Shown piece after piece: positions 1 to 4,908 of a stretch of 5,033 bases of DNA. Origin of the DNA: Acidobacteriota bacterium (GTDB taxonomy: Bacteria > Acidobacteriota > Vicinamibacteria > Vicinamibacterales > UBA2999); contig CANIBQ010000180.1 in assembly GCA_947465645.1 (NCBI GenBank), positions 1 through 5,033 of the forward strand, written 5' to 3'. The position numbers and the translations under genes were made by a program. Position 1 is the first letter of the stretch; each line of letters opens with the position of its first letter. The notes beneath the pieces are model-generated. The model had not been told where the DNA came from and ran no database searches. It worked only from the letters and a program-made list of their open reading frames with translations.

Positions 1-27
1 CATCGTCTCGGTGCGCAGTTCAGCCAT
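1..27 (-). CDS. nuoD: NADH-quinone oxidoreductase subunit D, N-terminal fragment (cut by window edge)
   Basis: Only the first nine codons are present, reading MAELRTETM on the minus strand; the gene continues off the left edge. The ATG shares its A with the TGA stop of nuoC (TGATG), the arrangement expected for translational coupling. The order nuoA-nuoB-nuoC-nuoD and the ending TETM, which resembles the start of the 49-kDa subunit just before its conserved GPQHPSTHG segment, support the call. NuoD forms part of the peripheral arm of complex I and helps build the quinone-binding site with NuoB. The separate C and D genes differ from the fused nuoCD of enterobacteria. Identity rests mostly on context because so little is visible. 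Confidence 0.75.
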
Positions 28-584
28 CAGTGCTTCACCCGCTTGTGCCGATCGCGCTCGAGGTTGGCCGCGAACTCTTCCTGGGTGATCTCCATTGGCT
101 CGTAGGTCTGCGCCGCCTTGCGGATCTGCACCGGGTAGTCCTTGCGCGCAGGATGCCCTTCCCAGTCCTCCGGCATCAGCAGCCGTCGCAGGTCGGGATG
201 GCCGTCAAAAACGATCCCGAACATGTCCCAGACTTCACGCTCCGGCCAGCCGGCGGCCTGCCACACGCGCTGGATCGTCGGCACGACACCCTCGGCAGCA
301 TCGCTCCCGGCGACGCGAACCTTGAGCCGCAACCGACTGCGGTTCGGGATCGACAGCAGGTGGTAGACCACCTCGTAGCGAGGCTCACGCGGGAGGTAGT
401 CGGCGGCGGTGATCTCGATCAGCACGTTGAAGCAGAGCGAGGGCGTGTCGCGCAGCGCCACACACGTCGCCACGAGCGTGTCGGCCGGCACGTAGAGCGT
501 GGGGAAATCAACGCTCGGCCCCGCCTCGAGCGAGGCGCCGGGCACGAGCGGGGTCAGGGTGTCGATAATCGCGGTGGCGTCCAT
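27..584 (-). CDS. nuoC: NADH-quinone oxidoreductase subunit C (30-kDa subunit)
   Basis: This 185-residue protein is the 30-kDa peripheral-arm subunit of complex I, which transfers electrons from NADH to quinone at the cytoplasmic face of the membrane. The family signature is complete at residues 115-151: EREVWDMFGI, then GHPDLRRLL, then EDWEGHPARKDYP. The N-terminal part (EVVYHLLSI at about 71-79) also fits. I chose the ATG at 584. A TTG at 602 is in frame and would add MNSEFP, but those codons are made of the AATTC-type repeat and are probably not native. No Shine-Dalgarno sequence is visible: the bases before the ATG are the foot of a long hairpin. The stop overlaps the nuoD start. Translation may depend on coupling or on unfolding of the hairpin. 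Confidence 0.95.
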   Translation of the reverse strand: MDATAIIDTLTPLVPGASLEAGPSVDFPTLYVPADTLVATCVALRDTPSLCFNVLIEITAADYLPREPRYEVVYHLLSIPNRSRLRLKVRVAGSDAAEGVVPTIQRVWQAAGWPEREVWDMFGIVFDGHPDLRRLLMPEDWEGHPARKDYPVQIRKAAQTYEPMEITQEEFAANLERDRHKRVKH

Positions 585-593
585 CGGAAATTC

Positions 594-671
594 AGAATTC
601 AAAATTCAAAATTCAAAATCAAAGATTCAGAACGTAGGCGCTGGCATTTTGAATTCTGAATTTTGAATTCT
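594..671. repeat. AT-rich inverted repeat of heptamers between nuoB and nuoC
   Basis: Arms 594-619 and 646-671 are complementary at 25 of 26 positions around a 26-nt loop. Each arm is built from a 7-bp unit (AAAATTC and variants such as AGAATTC). The one mismatch (609 A against 656 C on the plus strand) becomes a U-G wobble in the minus-strand mRNA, so the transcript can form an unbroken 26-pair stem. It begins 3 bp after the nuoB stop and ends 9 nt before the nuoC ATG. It is far more AT-rich than its surroundings, which suggests an inserted repeat. It lacks the GC stem and U tract of an intrinsic terminator, and it sits in an operon that must be read through; an mRNA processing or stability role is possible. 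Confidence 0.85.
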
Positions 672-673
672 CT

Positions 674-1183
674 TCATGCGCGCGAACGGGAAATTTTCTG
701 CTGGAGCTGCACGATGCCGTAGATGAGCGACTCGGGGCGCGGCGGACAGCCGGGCACGAAGACATCGACCGGCACCACCTGATCCACACCCTGCACGATC
801 GCGTAGTTGTCGAACACGCCGCCGACCGAGGCGCAGGCGCCCATCGAGATCACCCACTTGGGATCGGGCATCTGGTCGTAGACGCGCCGCATCGCCGGCG
901 CCATCTTCCGGGAGAGCCGTCCGGCCACGATCATCAGGTCCGACTGCCGCGGCGAGCCGCGGAACACTTCGGCGCCGAAGCGCGCGACGTCGTAGCGGCT
1001 GGCGGCCATCGCCATCATCTCGATCGCGCAGCAGGCGAGGCCGAACTGCGCCGGCCAGATCGCCGACTTGCGCGCCCACTGCACCAGCTTCTCGACGGTG
1101 GTCGTCAAGAGCGGCAGATCCGGGTCGAGCCCGTGGGCGTGGTCGTGGGTATGAGCGTGGGCCGGATGGATGTCGGTTGCCAT
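674..1183 (-). CDS. nuoB: NADH-quinone oxidoreductase subunit B (PSST subunit, N2 cluster)
   Basis: This 169-residue subunit carries iron-sulfur cluster N2, the last electron carrier before quinone in complex I. The four expected ligands are visible: Cys51 and Cys52 (GLACCAIE), Cys117 (SMGACAS) and Cys146 (VPGCPPRPE). Their spacings of 65 and 29 residues match E. coli NuoB. The start is the ATG at 1183, giving MATDIHPAH; the frame remains open upstream with a possible start at 1291, but that stretch overlaps nuoA and has no family resemblance. The ATG is 4 bp after the nuoA stop and has no clear ribosome-binding site, so coupling to nuoA is likely. An unusual feature is a histidine-rich N terminus, with six His at residues 6, 9, 11, 13, 15 and 17. 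The core is intact. Confidence 0.96.
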   Translation of the reverse strand: MATDIHPAHAHTHDHAHGLDPDLPLLTTTVEKLVQWARKSAIWPAQFGLACCAIEMMAMAASRYDVARFGAEVFRGSPRQSDLMIVAGRLSRKMAPAMRRVYDQMPDPKWVISMGACASVGGVFDNYAIVQGVDQVVPVDVFVPGCPPRPESLIYGIVQLQQKISRSRA

Positions 1184-1187
1184 GGAA

Positions 1188-1610
1188 TTAGGCGGCGGCG
1201 TTTCGAGAAACAGTGCCGGCAGCGGCGCCGGGAGCGACGTTGCGCGCGCGCGGGACCGCGCCCCAGTCGAGCACACCCTTGCGCCAGACATAGACGTAGC
1301 CGACGAGCAGGATCAGGAAGAACGTGACAATCTGGAGGTAGCCGGGCCAGCCGAGGTCCCGCAGCGCCATCGCCCACGGATAGAGAAACGCCACCTCGAT
1401 GTCGAACAGCAGGAAGATCATCGCCACGAGGTAGAACTTGACCGACTGCCGTTCACGGGCGTTGCCGACGGCCGGCATGCCGCACTCGTAGGGCGCGAGC
1501 TTTTCGGGGGTCGGATTCTTCGGGCCGAGCAGGATGGAGGCGCCGATCATGGTCGCGGCGAAACCCACGCCCAGGGCGATCATGATGACTACGCCGAGCC
1601 AGCCGTCCAT
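1188..1610 (-). CDS. nuoA: NADH-quinone oxidoreductase subunit A (membrane arm)
   Basis: This 140-residue protein is the small three-helix membrane subunit of complex I that sits next to the quinone site. Hydrophobic segments lie at about residues 5-28, 59-79 and 91-109. The conserved loop motif YECG (Cys43) and the helix-2 motif [12 protein letters not shown] (Asp70, Glu72) are both present. The ATG at 1610 is preceded by ACGAGG with a 6-nt spacer, which supports this start. After residue 113 the tail is rich in Ala, Gly and Arg and carries no family motif. It is the first gene of the minus-strand operon, followed by nuoB after 4 bp. Transcription probably starts in the divergent region at 1611-1734. 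Confidence 0.95.
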   Translation of the reverse strand: MDGWLGVVIMIALGVGFAATMIGASILLGPKNPTPEKLAPYECGMPAVGNARERQSVKFYLVAMIFLLFDIEVAFLYPWAMALRDLGWPGYLQIVTFFLILLVGYVYVWRKGVLDWGAVPRARNVAPGAAAGTVSRNAAA

Positions 1611-1616
1611 TACGTG

Positions 1617-1622
1617 CCTCGT
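1617..1622 (-). promoter_or_regulatory. Ribosome-binding site of nuoA
   Basis: The minus strand reads ACGAGG six nucleotides before the nuoA ATG. It is the only clear Shine-Dalgarno sequence among nuoA, nuoB and nuoC, which fits a lead gene followed by coupled genes. Confidence 0.6.
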
Positions 1623-1698
1623 GGAAGAAAAACGGGTGGAACCGCCTCACGCGCGCGTCGCCAGGACTGCGCTTGTGAAGAGTTTCCCAAACCCGTTC

Positions 1699-1727
1699 AT
1701 GCTATAGAACCACTCGCGAAAGGTCAA
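1699..1727 (-). promoter_or_regulatory. Candidate sigma-70-type promoter for the nuo operon
   Basis: On the minus strand TTGACC (1722-1727, five of six to the -35 consensus) is followed after 17 bp by TAGCAT (1699-1704, four of six to the -10 consensus). Transcription would start near 1692 and leave a leader of about 80 nt before nuoA. The -10 hexamer overlaps the candidate -10 of the divergent plus-strand gene, so the two promoters could exclude each other. The call rests on pattern only. Confidence 0.4.
1700..1708 (+). promoter_or_regulatory. Candidate extended -10 promoter for the glycosyltransferase-like gene
   Basis: The plus strand reads TGCTATAGA, a TGn extended -10 with TATAGA at 1703-1708 and no good -35 at normal spacing. 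The predicted start near 1715 would leave a short leader of about 20 nt containing GAAAGG (1718-1723), a plausible ribosome-binding site 11 nt before the ATG. It overlaps the candidate nuo promoter on the other strand. Confidence 0.35.
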
Positions 1728-1734
1728 TTTCCAG

Positions 1735-2742
1735 ATGAGAGTCGCGTGGTTCCGCCAGACGCCGCCAACGAGCGATACGCCGCTCGATGAAACAGCACTG
1801 GCAATCCTTGAAATAGGGCAGACGCACGAGGTCGAGATCGTGACACCCGACATGTTGCACGATTTTGTCTGGCGCCACTTTCGCGCGCCCCACGACGTCT
1901 GCGTCTATGAACTCGGTACCCCGCACGAAGGCCGGTTTCTCCCCTATTCGATGAGCTACCCCGGGGTAATGCTGGTGTCGGGCGCGACGTTCGAGTCGCG
2001 TGACGCCCCGAGCTGCCGCCGCGCCTGCGCCGCGGCGCGCGTCCTCGTCGCGCGTGATGAGGCCGTCGCCAGGCGCATCGCCGATCAGTGCCCGGGTGTG
2101 CCGGTTCGCCACGTGCCGCTCGGCGTCGGGCTGGCTCCGCACGCGCCGGCCGAATTCGGCAAGTCCGCCCGCATGGTGCGCGTCGGTATCGTCGGTCCCC
2201 GGGACACCGCCGAAGGCGCGATACAACGCGCCCGCGAGGCCGGAGCGCGGCTGGAGCTGGTCAGCGAGGCCAGCGCCGAGGCGATCGCGCGCGCCGAGAT
2301 CCTCATCGTCCTGTCGTGGCCCGGCGGCGAATCGGTCACCAGCGTCCTCGCCGGCATGGCGGCGCGCCGAGCCGTCATCGTCTTCGAGATGGAAACCACC
2401 GCCGGATGGCCGGCCCTCGATCCGCAGACCTGGCAACTACGCGGCGCGCTGGCTGTCGGTCCGCCGATCGTGGTCTCGATCGACCCGTTCGATCGGGAGC
2501 ACTCGATCGTGGCGACGCTCCGGCGTCTGGCCGCCGACGCCATGTTCCGGGAGTCGCTCGCCTCCGCCGCGCACGACTGGTGGCGCGGCCACGCCACGCT
2601 GGCGCATGCGGTCGCCGGCTGGCACGACGTGCTGCAGCAGGCCGCCGCCCTGCCGCCCCGGCCCACCCCGGCCGTAGACGGTACCGCCACCGCGCGCGCG
2701 ATCCTCGGCGAGTTCGGCGTGTCTGTCGACTTCCTACCGTAA
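1735..2742 (+). CDS. GT-B-fold glycosyltransferase-like protein (GT4/GT1 type)
   Basis: This 335-residue soluble protein resembles retaining glycosyltransferases with two Rossmann domains. The N-terminal part opens with a beta strand typical of the fold (MRVAWF) and includes LDETALAILEIG at about 17-28. VPVRHVPLGVG (122-132) matches the interdomain segment where many GT4 enzymes name the acceptor-bound position. A new strand, MVRVGIVGPR (147-156), begins the donor domain, and GGESVTSVLAGMAARRAVIVFE (197-218, read in parts) aligns with the donor-site E-x7-E region. There the first Glu (199) is present, but the second is replaced by Ala or Gly, so activity or donor choice may differ. No signal peptide or membrane segment is seen. 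The donor and acceptor cannot be told. It stands alone, divergent from nuoA and convergent with the nitroreductase; its TAA lies in the edge of the downstream repeat. Confidence 0.75.
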   Translation: MRVAWFRQTPPTSDTPLDETALAILEIGQTHEVEIVTPDMLHDFVWRHFRAPHDVCVYELGTPHEGRFLPYSMSYPGVMLVSGATFESRDAPSCRRACAAARVLVARDEAVARRIADQCPGVPVRHVPLGVGLAPHAPAEFGKSARMVRVGIVGPRDTAEGAIQRAREAGARLELVSEASAEAIARAEILIVLSWPGGESVTSVLAGMAARRAVIVFEMETTAGWPALDPQTWQLRGALAVGPPIVVSIDPFDREHSIVATLRRLAADAMFRESLASAAHDWWRGHATLAHAVAGWHDVLQQAAALPPRPTPAVDGTATARAILGEFGVSVDFLP

Positions 2743-2829
2743 CCACGAAATGCACGAAACAATCGAAATCCACGAAAGCGCCCTATGCAGAGCTTCGTGT
2801 ATTTCGTAGCTTTCGTGGATTTCGTGGTT
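2741..2829. repeat. Inverted repeat of CACGAAA nonamers between convergent genes
   Basis: Arms 2741-2776 and 2794-2829 pair at 30 of 36 positions around a 17-nt loop. Each arm is four 9-bp units of the CCACGAAAT type. The left end overlaps the TAA of the glycosyltransferase-like gene and the right end supplies the first base of the complementary TGA of the nitroreductase gene, so the element fills the whole gap between the two stops. It may act as a two-way transcription end or mRNA 3' stabiliser. It lacks a GC-rich stem plus T tract. Arrays of similar CACGAAA words are familiar to me from several environmental phyla, but I could not search for copies. Confidence 0.8.
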
Positions 2830-4439
2830 CACGTTTCCCACGCATAGCCAGGCTCAGCCGTGAGCCGGCCGTCGTCCACGGGCAGCCCCATCGAGAAGTG
2901 ATACAGGCTCTGCCACGCGTGGCCTGAGAGCCCGAGTATGTCGTGGACCGGGTCGTCGTAAAAGCAGCCGATGCCGGTGGCGCGCGCGCCGGCGGCCTCG
3001 GCTTCCAGATACAGCACCTGCCCAATCACCCCGGACTCCCAGAAGAGCCTGCGATAGAACCAGTCGCCGTGCTCGCGCAGGTTCTCATCGACGCGCGCGA
3101 TCATCCCGAGGCTGAAGAACCCCTCCTCCGCGATGTCCTGGTCGCACGACAGGCGGTTGGCGATGCGCCGTACGTCGAGCGGGGCGAGCAGGAACAGGTT
3201 CGGATCGTTCGGGGCGTTCGGAGCGTTCGCGTTCTCCCACAGGAACTCCGGCCGCATGGCACCCTTGAGTTCCTCGAGCGCCGCGCCATCGCGCAGGTAC
3301 ACGTAGATCCCCGGCGCCACGTCCTGCACCCGGTGCACGAACAACGCAAGATGCACCTGCGGCGGCCAGTCGATGGCGTCCCAGGGCGGTGCACCTGGCT
3401 GCAGCCGCGCAAGCATGGCCAGAAACGCCTCGCGTGTCAGCACACCGCGCGGGTCGAAATCGAGGGCGCTCCGCCTCTGAAGAATGATCTCCCGCGCCGT
3501 CTTGATACTTGTCCCCGTCGCAATTCCCTTGGGCATTGGGCCTTGAACCTTGAGCCCTGTGCCTTGATCCAAGGCCGCGCCAGCGGCTCTCGTGGCGGTC
3601 GCTACCTCGTCGATGATTGGCCACTCGACCCGCTCCGGGCTCAAGCGGTTGGCCGTCCCCTGCCACTGCCCCGCCCGCGCCGCGGCTGCCAGCAGCGTCG
3701 GATCGAGGTACGAGTTGAGGTCAAGCCATGAGGAGGTGGCAGAAGAGGGGTCGCCCGCCGTGACCACGGCGACGCATTCGGGCTCCTCGCGCTCGGCATC
3801 GCCGAAATCCGCGTCCCGATCGGTTCCGAGCAGCGCGCCGGCGTCGCCGTGGGACCACCGGGGGAGCAGTGCCAGTTGCCAGCCGAGCATCGCCGCCGCC
3901 AGGCGCAGCGCGCCGATCGCGTGGCCGGTGTCGTGCTGGCAGTAGCGGAACGCCCGCTCACCGTACTTCCACGCTTCGCGCCAGTGGATCGACGTCAGGC
4001 CAACCAGCAGCGCCCCGGATGCCAGCAGGTCGGCGGCCGCGCCATCGAGCCGCGCCCGTTCCTCGAGCCCATGCTCTCGCGGTGCGTAGTGATACACGCG
4101 GCGGCGCCAGACCAGGTACGTCTCGGTGGGATGAAGGTTGCCGCTCGAGGGGTTGACGCGCAACGCCCAACGCGACGCGCCGTGCTGCTTCCAGGCCGAG
4201 AGGCCCATCGAGCAGCGCAGAAACTCGCCGACCGACGCTTCGTCGATTTCGCGTGGCTGGACGCCGCCACTGAACAGGGAGGCATACGGGGTGGACGCCC
4301 GAACGCCTCCGCGCGGCAGCTCGACGAGCGGTGCGCCGGCATAGCGGCGGAACGGATCGGGCTGCGTCGCCCAATCGAGGTACCCGAGCGAGCGGGCGAA
4401 CCGGTGAAAAGCGTGCTTGGTGGCGTCGTGGTAGGCGAC
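2829..4439 (-). CDS. SagB/ThcOx-type FMN-dependent dehydrogenase, tandem nitroreductase domains; start unresolved
   Basis: This protein belongs to the nitroreductase superfamily, in the SagB branch that oxidises azoline rings to azoles in thiazole/oxazole-modified peptide pathways; many orphan members have no known substrate. Numbered from codon 4439 (536 residues), the first half has YHDATKHAFHRFARSLGYLDW (in parts, 3-22), RVNPSSGNLHPTE (94-106) and FRYCQHDTGHAIGALRLAA (164-182). The second half has ILQRRSALDF (319-328), SGVIGQVLYLEAEAAG (469-484) and GIGCFYDDPVHDILGL (489-504), all typical FMN-fold segments. The first ATG in frame is at 4208, but family sequence clearly continues upstream, and no ATG, GTG or TTG occurs back to the stop at 4527-4529. 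The 5' boundary given is arbitrary; an indel, frameshift or rare start is needed. Two tandem repeats interrupt the coding sequence, in the interdomain linker and in a loop. No cyclodehydratase or precursor peptide is nearby. Confidence 0.85.
   Translation of the reverse strand, partial: VAYHDATKHAFHRFARSLGYLDWATQPDPFRRYAGAPLVELPRGGVRASTPYASLFSGGVQPREIDEASVGEFLRCSMGLSAWKQHGASRWALRVNPSSGNLHPTETYLVWRRRVYHYAPREHGLEERARLDGAAADLLASGALLVGLTSIHWREAWKYGERAFRYCQHDTGHAIGALRLAAAMLGWQLALLPRWSHGDAGALLGTDRDADFGDAEREEPECVAVVTAGDPSSATSSWLDLNSYLDPTLLAAAARAGQWQGTANRLSPERVEWPIIDEVATATRAAGAALDQGTGLKVQGPMPKGIATGTSIKTAREIILQRRSALDFDPRGVLTREAFLAMLARLQPGAPPWDAIDWPPQVHLALFVHRVQDVAPGIYVYLRDGAALEELKGAMRPEFLWENANAPNAPNDPNLFLLAPLDVRRIANRLSCDQDIAEEGFFSLGMIARVDENLREHGDWFYRRLFWESGVIGQVLYLEAEAAGARATGIGCFYDDPVHDILGLSGHAWQSLYHFSMGLPVDDGRLTAEPGYAWET
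3198..3233. repeat. Nonamer tandem repeat inside the nitroreductase gene
   Basis: Four 9-bp units read GTTCGGATC, GTTCGGGGC, GTTCGGAGC and GTTCGCGTT on the plus strand. Because 9 is a multiple of 3, the gene reads them on the minus strand as a tripeptide repeat (N-A-N, A-P-N, A-P-N, D-P-N) in a loop of the second domain, just before the FLLAPLDVRR strand and helix. It keeps the frame open and looks like a tolerated insertion. Confidence 0.75.
3527..3574. repeat. Heptamer tandem repeat inside the nitroreductase gene, with flanking CCTTGG/CCAAGG
   Basis: Six 7-bp units on the plus strand (CCTTGGG, CATTGGG, CCTTGAA, CCTTGAG, CCCTGTG, CCTTGAT) are followed directly by CCAAGG, the reverse complement of the first six bases. 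The array is 42 bp, a multiple of 3, so the gene frame is kept; it encodes the linker between the two nitroreductase halves (about DQGTGLKVQGPMPKG). Read on the other strand, the unit TTCAAGG shares TTCAA with the TTCAAAA unit of the nuoB-nuoC repeat. Confidence 0.7.
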
Positions 4440-4456
4440 GGCACCGGCCCGCGGCG

Positions 4457-4723
4457 CTACTTCGCCAGCTGGGCGATCCGTTTGTCGAGCTCCGCGATGG
4501 CGTGTGTCAGCTGCTTCCGGCGCGCCTCATGCGCCGTCAGCTCCATCTGGCGCTGCAGCTCGGTCTTCGCCAGCCGCAACGACTCCGCCTGGCGCATCCG
4601 CTCCGGGTCGCCGCCCTTTGCGCCGAGCTTCTTGCGCTTCTTTTCCTGCTCGCGTTCTTCCATGCGCTCGGCGAGGCGGGATTCCGCGTCGACGAGTCCT
4701 TCTCCGGCGTCACCCATGCTCAT
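4457..4723 (-). CDS. Small charged coiled-coil protein of unknown function
   Basis: This 88-residue protein is not a family I recognise. It is highly charged: residues 13-33 are rich in Glu, Arg and Lys (RLAERMEEREQEKKRKK), and from about 43 onward leucines and other hydrophobic residues recur at heptad-like spacing (SLRLAKTELQRQMEL, then KQLTHAIAELDKRIAQL), which suggests a cytoplasmic alpha-helical coiled coil. There is no signal peptide, membrane segment or Cys. The ATG at 4723 is used here; a second ATG at 4717 (MGDAG) is nearly as likely, and neither has a strong ribosome-binding site. A TATAAT lies about 50 bp upstream. Its TAG lies just before the SagB-like coding region and the two open frames overlap at 4460-4526, so they are probably co-transcribed. 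The strand is supported by the helical composition and the promoter, but existence as a protein is unproven. Confidence 0.65.
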   Translation of the reverse strand: MSMGDAGEGLVDAESRLAERMEEREQEKKRKKLGAKGGDPERMRQAESLRLAKTELQRQMELTAHEARRKQLTHAIAELDKRIAQLAK

Positions 4724-4768
4724 GATGCAGTCCGCGTGTCAGTAGGTCAGGTTACGAGGGGCGTTGGC

Positions 4769-4774
4769 ATTATA
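4769..4774 (-). promoter_or_regulatory. Candidate -10 box for the coiled-coil / SagB-like unit
   Basis: The minus strand carries a perfect TATAAT in an otherwise very GC-rich stretch, 45 bp upstream of the ATG at 4723. The hexamer 17 bp further up (TAGAAT, 4792-4797) is a weak -35. It sits between the receiver-domain stop and the small gene, which is the expected place. Confidence 0.45.
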
Positions 4775-4794
4775 CGAATCGCGCGGCCGGGATT

Positions 4795-4908
4795 CTACGT
4801 CTTGGCGGCGCTCAACAGGCGCCGCACTTCGACGACCAGGTCGTCGGGCAGGCATGGTTTGGTGAGAAAGGAATCACAGCCGGCCTTCTTCGCACCCGCC
4901 GACGCGCT
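4795..4908 (-). pseudogene. Response-regulator receiver (REC) domain, 3' remnant
   Basis: The minus strand reads AGCDSFLTKPCLPDDL followed by VVEVRRLLSAAKT and a TAG at 4795-4797. This is the last part of a CheY-like receiver: FLTKP holds the conserved Lys-Pro of beta strand 5, and the rest is the final helix. About 38 codons match the family; upstream of roughly 4908 the open frame turns into Arg- and Pro-rich sequence (PTFRAYSVVFQQAP) with no receiver character, and the phospho-accepting Asp and the Thr/Ser motif are missing. The frame remains open to 5028, where a TGA closes it. The gene was therefore probably cut by an insertion or rearrangement near 4909. The fragment is too short to be a working receiver. 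It was missed as a gene because no start lies in it. Confidence 0.6.

Noticed and set aside
594..671. Intrinsic terminator between nuoB and nuoC
   Set aside because: The stem is almost entirely A-T, there is no following U tract in a suitable place, and nuoC must be transcribed with nuoB.
1184..1291. Upstream extension of nuoB to 1291
   Set aside because: It would overlap nuoA by about 100 bp and adds sequence with no NuoB resemblance; the ATG at 1183 gives a normal length.
1170..1790. Plus-strand open frame of 206 codons across nuoA and the divergent promoter region
   Set aside because: It is antisense to strongly conserved NuoA and has low-complexity composition.
1702..2436. Long minus-strand open frame (244 codons) opposite the glycosyltransferase-like gene
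   Set aside because: The product is Arg/Gly/Ala-rich with no family resemblance; it is the expected antisense shadow of a high-GC gene.
2741..2829. CRISPR array
   Set aside because: The units are 9 bp, contiguous and arranged as inverted arms, with no spacers of constant length and no cas genes.
4460..4500. Programmed -1 frameshift site
   Set aside because: No X-XXY-YYZ slippery heptamer with a downstream structure could be found; it is kept only as one option for the missing start.
3849..4745. Long plus-strand open frame (298 codons) opposite the SagB-like and coiled-coil genes
   Set aside because: No recognisable motif, and the minus strand carries clear nitroreductase motifs over the same bases.
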